Shown in pieces: positions 1 through 12,461 of a stretch of DNA of 64,000 nucleotides. Source of the stretch: Adiantum capillus-veneris. Taxonomy: Eukaryota > Streptophyta > Polypodiopsida > Polypodiales > Pteridaceae. Below the pieces are notes generated by a model that saw nothing but the letters and a program-made list of their open reading frames with translations, was not told the origin of the DNA and did no database searches. Made by a program: the position numbers and the translations under genes. Location of the stretch: NCBI GenBank assembly GCA_014529385.2, contig CM043953.1:83057838-83121837 (forward strand). Reading direction: 5' to 3'. Position 1 is the stretch's first letter, and each line of letters opens with the position of its first letter.

Positions 1-152
1 GGTAGAAAGCTTCACAATCATTGAGTCGTCTTAGAGAGCGCACCAAGTAGTTTGTACCATCTTTTCTCCCTACCTCTATCACCACAGCGTGCCATTTGTA
101 AATACTGCAGAAATAAGTCTCCCTCACACCCTCTAAGGGTTTTCATCATTTG

Positions 153-189
<37 letters not shown>

Positions 190-367
190 GTGTGTGTGTG
201 TGTGTGTGTGTAAGTTTGCGGTGTTCATATCATCGTGGTTTGCGTCCTAACCGCTCAAAGCTAGGTGGTGCTCCCTGTTCGCTTTACCGTGACAGGCTCG
301 AGGCGCGCCATTCAGTCCCCAATGTTTTAGAGGCCATCGGGGTTTGAGGTTCGCTTTGCTCTCGTCA
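1..367 (+). repeat. LTR fragment, 3' end, family D
   Basis: The segment ends in CTCGTCA and matches, in inverted orientation, the LTR that begins at 2864. Shared blocks are the stretch before the CT repeat, GCGTCCTA...CTAGGTGGTG near 245-275, and the last 45 bases. It is cut by the window edge. No primer-binding site follows it, so it is a solo LTR or the 3' LTR of a plus-strand element that begins outside the window. Confidence 0.7.
157..211. repeat. (TC)n-(TG)n microsatellite
   Basis: A TC run (157-187) passes directly into a TG run (189-211). It lies inside the LTR fragment, at the position where the inverted copy has its GA run (3021-3052). The microsatellite is therefore a component of the LTR. 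Confidence 0.95.
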
Positions 368-905
368 ATAGTAAGCCACATACCTTGTGGCTTAAATACA
401 AGCGTAATCCACTCACCTCTCTCCAAAGAGAGGATGCACTATTTGAAAAAATTTGCACTAAATTGGGATTAGGCCATCATTCTTGCATTCTATCAACCAT
501 TTTCTATCCATGTCTCCTTAACTTTTATCTCCATGCTTATCTTACCTCTACATGTTCTAGTGGCTAACCATAGCCATAGGTCTGATGCATCCCATGAAAA
601 CACAATGCTGCGTTGTGGAGGAATCTAGAACTTGCAACATGTTGATCATCCTACTTGATGCATTGTCCATATTTTGCAAAGCCTTGCAGGCTGTTCTTCC
701 TCTTCTCTTGTATCTTCCATGCTGTTTGCATTCCTCTTACTCTAACAAGGCTTGATCAACAATTTACACCTTCTTACCCTTACTCTTCAATGATGTCAAG
801 TGATCTCTTTGGTGTATATTTCATCCAAGTTTAGCAATGTACTAACATTTGTAGCACGATTTCCTTGACCTACCTCCTTCACTGGGGTAGCATCTTTTGA
901 TTCCT
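368..905. other. no recognisable gene
   Basis: No frame here resembles a known protein. It lies between the LTR fragment and the minus-strand gag remnant and may be decayed internal sequence of that element. Confidence 0.5.
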
Positions 906-1733
906 TAACCTCTTATTTCACTGCTTCAATCATTTGAACAAACTTCTCGCTTGACCCTTCTTCTGTATAGGTGGGATTGGTTGCCTGGGTAGTGGTGGCC
1001 TCGCCCTTGGTGGAGAGATTTGATTCTGTCTTCCTCCTCTATTGAAGTTATGCCTCCTTGGATGAGGATAATAGTACATGCATGGACATCCTCCCCACAG
1101 TTGTAGTAGTAGTACTTGTGGTTTTGCCTCTGTTGTCCTCTCCCTTGCTCTAGATTTTTGACAGGTGCATGCCCTTGCTACACCAGATCCCAGATAGACT
1201 TTCAAGCTGAGTAGTGATGCGACTCAACAAGTCTTGCTGCACTTCTGATGCCTCTTGTGGTTGGGCTCTATGAGCGGCTGTTGCAGTCACTAGGGTTAGT
1301 CGAACTGAGCTGGATTCCTTTGACTTGCTCACTCTTGCTTGCATGTGGATCTTCTTGTCTTTAAGGCGGGTTACTTCCACTACCAACTCATACATTGCAG
1401 GGAATCTCCCCTTCACCTTCTTTTTAAGTGGCGACCACAAGCCAGCAAATGAAACGGTCCTTCTTCAAGAAATTAGGCGCTCCTTCACCTTCCTCCAATG
1501 AGGCAACCCATCACTCCCACAAATCCACGAACTTGGATTTGTAAGTGGCATACTCTAGAAGACCTCCCTGCTTTAACTCTATCAGCAGCTGCCATAACTT
1601 TTCTAAGGTTGTGCCTCCACCAAACCTCTTCACAAAGACAGCACATAGTACATCCCAGGCATTCTTGGTAGCTTGGGACAAAGCATTGTACCAAGACTTG
1701 GCCTCTACTTTCATCAGTAGAGGAAAAATTCAT
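906..1733 (-). pseudogene. gag remnant, Ty3/gypsy-like (element D)
   Basis: Read on the minus strand, 1714-1511 gives a typical retrotransposon gag core (AKSWYNALSQATKNAWDVL, then LEKLWQLLIELKQGG and YKSKFVDLWE). This domain forms the particle shell of LTR retrotransposons. Further downstream the frame shifts. Near 1120-1075 a degenerate CCHC knuckle is visible (YYYNCGEDVHACTI, missing its first cysteine). The next frame (1440-1150) is a charged linker. Several frameshifts and stops break the gene, so it cannot make a full protein. The PBS and LTR at 2846-3600 are its 5' end. No protease or polymerase is visible downstream. Confidence 0.75.
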
Positions 1734-1968
1734 AGTCGTGAGGCATCATCATCCTTGTTGGAAACCAGACAAGCGATGTCAAAGTCATCCAGAAAATCCC
1801 TTTTTTCCACTGAACATGGAAAAAGAGACACTTGCTATGGTAGTAACTCAGTGGGTAGGAAATTTAAAACTTTTTTTTTTAATATCACAAATGACTCAGC
1901 GGCTCATAGCGGCTTTCTTACAGGGTTGGGTGGATAGATCTAAAAGAGGAACTAAGAGGATCGCAAAG

Positions 1969-2187
1969 CTAGAATCGAATAAAGATTCTTATATCAAAAG
2001 AGTGGTAATAATCAAGAAGGGGTAAGATGATGGGATGTGGAGATCTCAGGATTTCATCAAGCATTTCTTCTCCGAATAGGAAAACAATCTTTTGCTGGTA
2101 TAATATCTTCCTATCAATAAATACGTTTACATGCATGTGCTGCAAGAAATGGAAAGGAAAGACTTCTGACCTATTGTTATTATCCAT
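1969..2187 (-). CDS. leader ORF upstream of gag, conserved in element C
   Basis: A 72-codon frame lies between the primer-binding site and gag of element D. It aligns over about 55 residues with a 79-codon frame at 40769-40530, which sits in the same place in gypsy C. Shared points are NV near the start, QQ-(K/R)-IVF-(L/M)-FG, L-EIL--P, and SFD(I/V) close to the stop. Both frames end at equivalent positions. Similarity at protein level looks better than at DNA level, which suggests past selection on the product. The protein is not recognised. It could be a small element-encoded protein, an upstream ORF, or a captured exon. Confidence 0.45.
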   Translation of the reverse strand: MDNNNRSEVFPFHFLQHMHVNVFIDRKILYQQKIVFLFGEEMLDEILRSPHPIILPLLDYYHSFDIRIFIRF

Positions 2188-2845
2188 GTTGGGTGCAGGG
2201 AACTGATTACTAGAGTTTCACACCTTAAGTGTTGACAAGGTGACACCTTCACCACATGCCTCTACCTCCTATTGAAGTCAGCACAATCCTCCACATTAGA
2301 TTCAAAAGAGGCTGGGCGAGAAGAGTCTACCTCAATCGGCTTTTCATTCTGCATGCGACAGTGGTGCTTGGGTGGTTGCACTTCACTTGAACTCTCTAGG
2401 CCTAGAGAGAGCGAAGGCCCACTTGTGTCCACCAAATACTTTAGGCTTTGTGTCTTGGACTTTATGGTTGATGTAGTTGACGACTATTCTTGGATCATTA
2501 GAGAGAAAATACTTGGTGCTACACAAAATCTGACTGTCGTGAGAGTGTTGCGATTCTCAAAAGCAAAACTCACCGTTCTTCTTCACCTCCTCTATCACCA
2601 CTCATTGACATAATGCTTTGGTTGACGATAGTGAAGAAATTTCATAGCCCTCCCACTTGATGCTCTTGATTTGTCATTAGCACGAGCAGTGCGAGATGGG
2701 GGTTGTAGCCTGGTAGTAGTATTCTGATGAAAGCAGCCAGTGTTTCTTCCCTTCTCCAGCTGGAGAATTCTTGCAGCCATTCGTCCATGGTCGACGATGT
2801 GTGTTGTTTTCAACATTGTAAACTGGAGGTTTTCGAGAAGCCCTC

Positions 2846-2863
2846 CTCAGTGGGGGCACCAAA
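2846..2863 (-). promoter_or_regulatory. primer-binding site, element D
   Basis: Directly next to the LTR end the minus strand reads TTTGGTGCCCCCACTGAG. The same arrangement, TTTGG(T/C)GCCC..., adjoins the LTRs of gypsy C and gypsy B. The TGG start fits pairing to the CCA end of a tRNA. The tRNA itself was not identified. Confidence 0.6.
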
Positions 2864-3016
2864 TGACGAGCGCAAAGCGTGAAACGGATCTGGACGGCCT
2901 CAACGCCAGGACCGTGCATGCCGAGTTGGCCATGGTGAATGAACAGGGGGCACCACCTAGCTTTGAACGGCTAGGACGCAGACAATAGTGATTTAAAATA
3001 GCACAAAATAATGCAC

Positions 3017-3054
<38 letters not shown>

Positions 3055-3600
3055 GTAGGTGATGAAAACCCCTCGGGATGTGAGGAAAACTTGATTCAAA
3101 GAAATATATACAAAAACCTTAGCTACGATGAGATGGAAATTATGGTGATAGAGAGAGATAGTGAGAGATAGAGAGCCTATAGTGTGTTCTCTAGAGGAAA
3201 TTCCATATACACGGAGGTTCTACTCTTTGTGTGTGGCGACCCTTATAGTCAGGGTGTGTGCATATCTTCCTTCTCATAGTGCTAACTTTCCAAGCCCCAA
3301 ATGCTCAAGTACCACCCAAAATGCTACACCACTCTCCCGAAGTGCTCTCCCAAACTGCTTCCCCTTAAACGCTTCACCTAAAATTTCCCTCTTGATAGTG
3401 ACCTCTTAGTGCCCTTTTATAGGAGCAGGATGCATTAGTTTAGGATAATTGATTTGGTTAGGGCCCTAATCAGGAGAGACAAAGCAAGCAGTTGGGTCCC
3501 AGATGGTTGACCCTTGCTTTGTCTTAGGAGAATTTTAAAAGTGATATTTCCTAGGTGGGCCTTTTCGACCATCACCTAGAGAAAGGTGGAAATATATAAG
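2864..3600 (-). repeat. 5' LTR of element D (outer end approximate)
   Basis: It starts TGACGAGC (plus sense) directly after the PBS and contains the same ordered blocks as 1-367, in reverse. It carries a GA run (3021-3052) and a TATA box. The outer end could not be fixed because no second same-strand copy is present; 3600 is an estimate. Confidence 0.6.
3414..3421 (-). promoter_or_regulatory. TATA box in LTR D
   Basis: TATAAAAG on the minus strand, with a GATTAGGGCCCTAA block about 50 bases upstream. The insertion at 62.6 kb has a similar GATTAGGCCTAA block before TATAAATAG. Position inside an LTR supports a role in element transcription. Confidence 0.5.
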
Positions 3601-4060
3601 TGGTTTTTATACAATATTTTGGCTTGAAACTGGAAAATAATAATACCCTATGGATGTTACTGCGGAGATGAGTCGTGGATGAGATGCGGGTGAATTGCTA
3701 GCTTTGCTCGCGCGTCGGTGTAGCACGTTCGCCCGTTTTTGCTGCCGGCCGGGGCATGCCTTTGGCGTCAATCTACAAATTTGTGCCATTTCCGCATGCT
3801 TTTGGTTGTCTCCTTCCTGTGTCGATGGTGTCGATGTCAAATTATTTTTTTATGTCTTTTTTATACATATGCATGCAATGTGCTTGTTTGAATTTTTGCG
3901 TGTGCGTATGCATGCTCGTGTATGTATGTAGTTGTGTGAGTTCATTTTAAGTGCTCTGAGTGTGTGTGAATATGGCTTGGGGTTGTGTGTGCCATGTGTA
4001 AGTGGGTGTGTTTTTGGAACGGGGGGTACAAAGGGAGATATATATTTATGCTTTTTTTTA
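3601..4060. other. no recognisable gene
   Basis: Nothing protein-like is seen. The stretch becomes TG-rich toward 4000 and leads into the satellite block. Confidence 0.5.
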
Positions 4061-5090
<1,030 letters not shown>

Positions 5091-5379
5091 GAGGGATGGA
5101 GCGACTGTGGCCAGAAGTTGAGAGGTGGGGTAGACCCTATGGCCGCAAGGTCAAGGGGAAGGCGGGGCCTGTAGTAATGGAGCCAGAAACAAACATTTCT
5201 TTTAATTTTACATGCTTCTGGAACAGGGTGAGTTCCTGTGGGACGTGGCTCCAAAATTCGGGCATCACATCTTGGTTGAGGGGTTGACGAGGGCGTGACA
5301 AGTTAGGGGTTTCCATGCTTTGCGCAGATGAAAAAGAAACTTTTGTATTTTTTTCTTGATTTTTGAAAACCAGCTATCA

Positions 5380-6065
5380 ACATTACTGTCTCTAGTACAT
5401 GACATCAAGGGATGAATAGAATCTTCCACAAGCACCACATCCCATGAGACTGAGATACACTTTGTTTGCAAATGATACAACCTGTAACCTTTGCTTTCAA
5501 CACTATAACCAACAAAAATACATTTGACAATCTTATCATTCAATTTTTTGCATTGTGTTTGTGGCACCAAAGCATATGCCAAAAAACCAAAAACACGCAT
5601 GTGCTCAATAGAAAGATTTCTATCATGCCATGCTTCATAAGGAGTGATATTGTAAAGATTTTTCTACACACTTATTAAGTACATAAGTGGAACACATGAT
5701 GGCCTCAAGCCAAAACAAATGCGGCAAAGCTTGACTTTTGACCATGCATTGTGCCATTTTGGTAAGTGACCTGTTTTTTCTCTCAGCAACACCATTTTGT
5801 TGAGGCGTATAAGGTACTATACACTGGTGTTTTCTCCCATGACTAGCCATATATGCATTGAATTCATGAGACATATACTCCCCCCTGTGATTGTAATGGA
5901 GGGTGCCCATAGTATTTTTTGAAACATTTTCTGCCATAGCCAAAAACTGTTTGAAGCACATAAACACTTTGGACTTGCTTTAAGCGGATACACCCATGCA
6001 TGCTTGCAGTAATCATCAATGAAATTCACGAAGTAAAGGTAATAGCCCAAGGATGGACTTTGCAT
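5380..6065 (-). pseudogene. copia integrase (element A)
   Basis: Visible pieces include YLYFVNFIDDYCKHAWVYPLK (first catalytic Asp region, 6044-5980), CIVPYTPQQNGVAERKNR (5835-5775; this holds the catalytic Glu in NGVAE), and the copia C-terminal motif CIFVGYSVESKGYRLY (5520-5470). Frames change several times. The sequence across 5589-5605 is useful because it is the unoccupied version of the site where gypsy B entered copia B. Confidence 0.85.
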
Positions 6066-6089
6066 GGGCCCACAAACATCACTATGTAC

Positions 6090-6856
6090 AAGCTACAACA
6101 TGCATGTGGACCTAGCGAAACCATCCTTTGGAAACTTTGAACACTACATCTTACCCAAAATACAATCTTCATAAACATGTTTTACAGATGCTTTAAGAGG
6201 TGACAAAGAAGCAACCATATCATATTTCGGCAAACGCAAGAACCTGGAAAAATTTAGATGTCAAAAGTGTGCATGCCAAAGTTTTGCATCTGAAATAGCC
6301 TTAGAATCCACAAATGCATTTGAAAAACTCTGGCCACACTTGTCATACAAAGTGATCTTATATAGCCCACTACATAAAATGCCAGATGCAACAATATCAT
6401 CACCAAAACTTAGATCATGTACAATACATTTTCCATCACAAATTTGATTACATGTCCAAGTCTAACAAGTGGACAAACATGCAAAAGATTCTTTGTGATC
6501 CCACGTACACAAAGTGCATCAATAATTGTGAAAGAACTACCATTTGTAGTAGTAAGCACAATATTTCCAACTCCCTGAAGCGGATAAGAGGCATTGTTGG
6601 CACAAGTGATTGAATTCCCATGAGGGACATATGCAAGAGAGGTGAAAAAATCATGATGTGAGATAATGTGCTTTGTAGCACCACTGTCAAAATACCACAC
6701 ATGTGAATCTATAGCAATTGACATGCATGCATCATGGACAGTAGGATTATCGGTACACTTTGCACTAAAATCCCATTCTGCATCAACATCAGCATCACAG
6801 TCTCCTTTCACAAAAGACTCAACAATAGCAACATTTGTTGTGGAACCAATATTCAC
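6090..6856 (-). pseudogene. copia protease and pre-integrase region (element A)
   Basis: The frame 6856-6410 contains WYFDSGATKHIISHHDFF, the retropepsin active-site segment (DSGA) in its copia context. A pre-integrase stretch follows toward 6100, in broken frames. Retropepsin cuts the polyprotein. The active-site triad is kept here, but the surrounding frames are not. Confidence 0.8.
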
Positions 6857-6868
6857 AGTGGAACCAAC

Positions 6869-7792
6869 CTATTTCTTCTTAGCCTCTTTGGATTTCAACT
6901 TAGGACACTGCTTGATCAAGTGATCATTAGCTTTACAATAATGGAAATGCATCTTCCTTATACCCTTATCATCAAAATTCCTAGACAAATTGTTGCTAGC
7001 AGAAGAATTAAGAATAGGTGATTTCCCATTCCCAAAAGAACCATGAGAAGTGGCTACATTATTGTTATCAACTTTTCTTTGAGCATCAATAAAGGCCTGT
7101 TCAAATGCACGATGTCTAGTCCAGTTTTTTTTTGGAAAGTTACTCTTGCAACAAGAATGTGCATAATGCATCAAACATGACAACTTCAGGATTTCCTTGG
7201 GTCATAAGCCTCTAGGTACTAGCAAAAGTCTGATAAGAATTTGGCAAGGCATCAAGAACAGATTGCACAAGGGAACTGTCTGAAATAACTTCACCTACAA
7301 AAATAAGTTTCTCATTAGTATCCTTGACACCAACAAGGAAAGTGTCCATATCATTTTCCTCATGTATAATCTTTGACTCCAGCTCTTTACGCAACAATGC
7401 AATTTGTGCCTCATTCTGAGTTGCATAAAGGCAAGCCAAATATCCCAATCCTATTTTGTAGATTTTACTGAATGAATGTGAGTAGTAATAGTACACTTCA
7501 CAGACAACACAATCAATGTGTGAGCCTCTGCATCCTTTACATCCCAACAAGCTTGCTCATCACTAGGCAAAACAGCTTTGACAACAAAAATCCTGCCACC
7601 AAAACCTGCAACATTCTCAACATTGCCTACATCCTCAGAACCAAGACGTACATCAATGCCTTGCACAATATGCCAAACTCCCTTTGACACAAGGAAATAT
7701 CGCATCATGTAATACCACATAGGGTAATTGTCCCTATCCAATCTGTCCTCAGCATCAAACATCTTGAACACATCTGTGTTGTTGTTAGCCAT
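6869..7792 (-). pseudogene. copia gag with zinc knuckle (element A)
   Basis: It starts at ATG 7792 (MANNNTDVFKMFDAEDRLDR) with the typical gag opening, including DNYPMWYYMM. It runs through the core (LRKELESKIIHEENDMDTFL) to a zinc knuckle near 6960-6920 (CKANDHLIKQC; the first Cys is altered). At least two frameshifts separate the parts. Copia B at 53.2 kb is a close relative. Confidence 0.85.
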
Positions 7793-8075
7793 GAAAAATT
7801 TTGCACTTGATGTGAAAAATTCCCAAAAAGAGGAGAAATGGAGTGGGAACAACACATGCTATATAGCACAAACCATATACTACATGGGACCTATTATGCA
7901 AAAAACAACCCTGATAGAAATTCTGCACAAAATGAAAAATAGCCTGTGTAGTACTGTCTATAGTGGAAACGAAGGCCGAAAACCTATGAACGCTTGCCAA
8001 AGCTCATAGAAATCAAAGAAAATGAGTAGGCATGTGCTGGAGCTACTGGCGACTAAGCCCGGATGGACACTACCT

Positions 8076-8087
8076 GCTCTGATACCA
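8076..8087 (-). promoter_or_regulatory. tRNA-Met primer-binding site (copia A)
   Basis: The minus strand reads TGGTATCAGAGC, the standard plant initiator tRNA-Met primer site, two bases inside the LTR. Confidence 0.95.
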
Positions 8088-8089
8088 AT

Positions 8090-8317
8090 TGTTGGAATAA
8101 GGGTTGCAATAAAACACACACAGCTTGAGAAGACGAAGGAAGCTCAAGGCACATGATAGAGAGTGTTTTACTTAGTGTGCAATAGAAAGGTAAGATAGCC
8201 CTAGAATGATGGGCGTATATACAATGCACGGGAGAAAAAACCTCCTAGTGAGAGAAAAATTTCCCAGGCGGTCCTAAGTGTGTTCACACACATCAATACC
8301 ACATGTATATGGTAGCA
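8090..8317 (-). repeat. LTR of copia A
   Basis: It begins TGTTGGAATAAGG and matches the LTR at 53599-53828 along its whole length; similarity stops at GGTA(A/G)CA. Terminal bases are TG...CA. The length is 228 bases. It is the 5' LTR; no partner remains. Confidence 0.85.
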
Positions 8318-8805
8318 TGACTTACCCTAATCTAGTTGTGCACAACTCCTGGTCTCATTCTGTCATGTTGGGGACATGGATTACGATCTATGTCTCATCA
8401 ATGTTTTGCACTATTTTTGCATAAGTGAGTAGGTGATGTGTAAAGCAAGCTTCAACAGAAAACTTTCTGAATTTGGAGATTGGGAAACATTGATCGTGAT
8501 CCATCTTTCACCACCAAACTTAAATGTTCTGCATGTCCTCAAAGACCCTGGCTTGAGGAGTCTCTTGGTTGAATCTTTTTAAATTTAAAGTGATTTTACC
8601 CCCTCTGCCAGCCTCAGACAATTTGCAAGAATTTCAACTTTGATTTGATTGATGTGACTTATCTGGTGTTTTTTTGTGTGGTGTGGCTTACATACATTTG
8701 TTGAGGGTGGTTAGTAGATGATATCTATTGAATATAGTGCCAAGTGGTAGCTCCAACTTCTTGTAGCAAGACAAAATCCACACAAGATCTAGGTCGCAAG
8801 AGCTA

Positions 8806-8847
<42 letters not shown>

Positions 8848-10913
8848 AAGTCAAATGCAAATGAGGCCTGTTATGCCCTAGCTTGCCTATAGGTACCTGT
8901 CTTACTTGGAATCTAGCGTGGCCTCTTACCTTCTTTTCCTTGATTCCTCATGTCATTGATATAACACCTCGCACTCGAACAACTTGCCATTTGGCGATTC
9001 AGTCATTGATTGTTCTCAATTCTCTGAATTTGACCTATCATAATTTGGCCAAAAAAATTATTTGTACCAAAGCATTACAAACTTCACATAGTTGAAGCTC
9101 TTCCTTTGCTGATCAATTGTTTACTCTCAAAACAAATTTGTCTCTCTTGGGTATTTTTTATAAATTTTTATCTTTTATTAACCAAAAACTAAAGAAAATT
9201 ATTGAAAATTATTACTATTTGGCTCAAAAATAGTCAAAATTATTTTGCAAACTGATATATACACACTCTCGCTCTAGGCATCACATTTGTAAAAAATTTA
9301 TCTATATTGTCTGATAAGGTAAAAACATAATAAAAAGTAAATAAAAACAAGATTTATGCAAAAAAAAAATCTATAAATTTTACACATGAATTCTCATCAT
9401 CTTGGACTAGGCTACTATCCCCCCCCCCCCCCCTCTTCCCATTCTGAGTTGTCAAAGAAGAGAGATGGTGAGAGCAGTGGAGATGGGCTGTCTAGCACCA
9501 AGTGGAAATGTGGTGCTCAAAGTGGGCAAGGTGCAGTGTTAAGTTGAAGGTGGAGATGGTGGTGGAGAGTAGGAGGGTGATGGGAGATGGGTGAGAGGTG
9601 ACATAGTGCTCCAAGATGGTCATCAAATCTAGCACCATGAAGGTATCCAAGGCATGCTCTGTTGTAGTAGCCCGACAAAACATGCTGCCATAGCACTCAG
9701 CCAGTCTATGCAGGTCCTCCATAGTAATGCAAGCTTCCTGTGCCCAAATAGTAGCCATCTGATGGTCCATGTCATGGTGGAGGGCATGATTCTCTACCCC
9801 AATATCTCTATCTCAGAAATTTGAGAATGGTATATATACTATAGCTCGGAGTGTAGGGGCGGGAGCGTTCTTGTGTGATCTCAGAGCTGAATGGTGAGCA
9901 TGTGCGAGCCCAAGAGAACATAACCCTAGTCAAGCCAAGATGTCAGGCTAGGGGAAAAAGAAGAGGATGAGTTGAGGGTAGCTGATGCCGAGAGGATGAG
10001 GTGGTGAAATTAATAGTACAAGAGCAAGGAATATGTGGTGGTGGGGGCATTGTGTCATGAGCAAGCTATGGAATAAAGTCCACTGATGCACACATGTGGT
10101 GAAGATGGATGGCAATGAATGTGGAGTGTGTAAAAATAACATGGAATGCCAAGTGGCGAGGTTGTGGTGGTGGTGGTGCTGCTAGAGACCGATGTGGAGA
10201 CATGGAGAGGTGAAGTGTCATGAGAGAGGTCAATGTGAGTGGGAGAAGGAGGGAAAGTGAAGTGGATGATGTGTGCGGATATGTACATGGAGGGGGATGT
10301 GCATGGTGAGAGGTGGTGCGTGTGGTAAGAAGGGGGGCATTGTATTGGGACTCGAAAGAAGGAAGAATGCCAAGAAGATCAAGAGATTCTCAAAATACTT
10401 TTTATTGGAGTTGTGTCACTAATGGAAAAAGTAGATGAGAAGCGTATTTCCTTTTGTCCTTGTTGAGGGAAGAAGGTAAAGCTGAAGCTGATGGTGATGA
10501 GTATACTAATGTCAATGCAGATAGACATGTCAAAATGGAAATGGATGTACCACAACAAGAATGGAGTGGAATGACATCTGAAGCATGGTGGTTGTTGGTT
10601 TGCTACCTATACTGTTTGCATATTCATACAAGTGATCTAGAATGAGATTGTGGAATAGAAATGGGCGAGAGAAGAAAGGTGAGTTAGGCGAATGGGGTGG
10701 GACCGAGAGGGTGAGATCTAGAGGCGGTGAATATTGGAGGCCAGGGTAAATGGTTGGGTGGGCTAGGTAGGAGTGAGATAAAAGGGGAAGATGGGCGGAT
10801 TTAGGTGAGGGTGATGCATCTAGCAAGTTGGGTGGTCGAGATAAATGTTGGGTGGGTTAGGAGTGTGCGAGGCAAAAGTAGGAGAGAGAGGGTAGACAAG
10901 GGATAGATGGGTA

Positions 10914-10947
<34 letters not shown>

Positions 10948-11148
10948 GGCAAGTTTGAGAAGAGAAAGAGCAACTAGGCAACAAAATGCAGCAGCTAGGA
11001 GTGTGGGTAGGGGGAAAGGAAGGTGAGAGAGATTATTTGATTGAGGGATTATCTAAGAGCCCTTGATGGAAAACTCTAAATTTTGTAAAAACCTTTATAT
11101 TTTAGGGAAAATCTCCAAATATTATAGGCAAATTTTAGAAAAATCATG
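8318..11148. other. unassigned low-complexity DNA
   Basis: No protein family recognised. It holds a CT run (8810-8846), a run of 15 C (9419-9433), a GT/GA-skewed stretch (about 9480-10900) and a GA run (10914-10938). A 92-codon minus-strand frame at 9770-9492 has no features that I can assign. Confidence 0.5.
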
Positions 11149-12461
11149 TTAACACTAGTTTGGTACCAAAATAGGACACTTAAAGTGTCCTTGTTTTACA
11201 AATTTAAAATAAATGCTACTTGCATTAGACGGTTCATTTAAGAAAATCCTCTTGATATGCTTAAACATGTTAGCTAGAGGGTCTTAAAAAAATATAACCT
11301 TGCATTTTAGAATCTACCATGATCAAGAACTATACTCATCAAGTTGACCCTCGTAAGAATGCGATTGATGGTTTGAAGAAACCGACTTTACAAGCTCAAG
11401 AAAAATGGAAGCGACCTTGTAGAGAATTTTAGGTGTCTATTCCACAATTTTCCTATAGATAATTGGAAGTTTCATGTGCAAAAAAATTGACTTGGGATAT
11501 ATAAAATAAAGGAAAGCTCTATGTGTTTGATATAACCATTTCAAGCATATTGTTGTATACAAAGAAACATATGTTTTTGATGTATTTCTAAGTTTTAGAA
11601 AGTGATACATTGCTTACCCTTTCCATTGAAGACTCAAGCTGGCAAGTAGAAGGGCTTTGGTATGCAACAACTATTGGATTATTTTAAATATTCAAAACTG
11701 CATAAAAGAGAACTTTGATATTTTCATTCTTGAGCCATAAGCATTAAAAACCTCAAATAATATCAAACTTTCTATGTAAATCAACTAAATGTATCAAAGT
11801 ACGTGGTACATACACAATTGGGGTGCCCAAAACCTTGGTTTTAATGTTATTATGGAGAACTCAAGATTTTCAAGAGTTTTTGCACGGTAAAAATTTCAAG
11901 ATAGAGTTCAAGCAATGAGATTTAATTGAGCTAGGGAGCTCAAAAAATACGTAGTTCCTTGGTTTCAACATATAAAGTCATTTGTAGTTGTCAATTTGCA
12001 ATAGAAGAGTCTCAATTCCACGAGGAGACCTTTGGAAGACCAAAATTATGCTCTTATTCACCGCGTGCTTAAGTATGAAATTATGTCTATAACTTGCGTG
12101 TGACTTGGAAACTTGTCTTTAAAGTGCATTCCATTGTTTTGTAACACTAAGTGCTAGCACTTGGCTTTTATAAACATAAAAAAGGCCATTTTTACAAAAA
12201 GATATAAGAGTTTTATGATTTTTTTGGCAAAACAGCTTGAGATTCTACTAAATTTCATGACTTAGAACTTACAAGAATTCTATCCATATAGATTGTATTT
12301 TGACATTCCATATTTCTTTCCCTCATAGCCAACCTATGGTAGAAGCAAGGTATAAAAAACTTATTTCTAGATTGACAAATAAATTGCCAAAACTTGGAAG
12401 GAAAACATGACACTTTAGTGTCTTAGGACACTTAAGTGTCCAATTACAGAACTAGTGTTAA
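11149..12461. mobile_element. TTAA element copy 1 (MITE-like DNA transposon)
   Basis: Ends are TTAACACTAG and CTAGTGTTAA. Near the left end is one palindrome (GGACACTTAAAGTGTCC, 11174-11190). Near the right end are two: an imperfect one (12409-12422) and a perfect one (GGACACTTAAGTGTCC, 12426-12441). The design of one palindrome at one end and two at the other matches copies at 22244 and 34339, but the interior differs clearly, so it is a separate subfamily. No transposase is seen. TTAA is the likely target duplication. Confidence 0.75.

Larger units (their letters stand above)
5380..8317 (-). mobile_element. Ty1/copia element A, truncated at its 3' end
   Basis: Order on the minus strand: LTR (8317-8090), tRNA-Met PBS (8087-8076), gag, CCHC, protease, integrase. 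This order (integrase before polymerase) is copia type. Homology to copia B stops near 5380, inside the end of the integrase. Reverse transcriptase, RNase H and the 3' LTR are missing, and GA-rich DNA lies on the other side. Many frameshifts make it inactive. Confidence 0.9.

Noticed and set aside
150-347. 65-codon plus-strand frame at the start of the window
   Set aside because: It is the CT/TG microsatellite and LTR end translated by chance.
9492-10288. Minus-strand frames with Thr/Ser/His-rich protein
   Set aside because: The composition mirrors the GT/GA-skewed DNA. No conserved motif and no second copy were seen.
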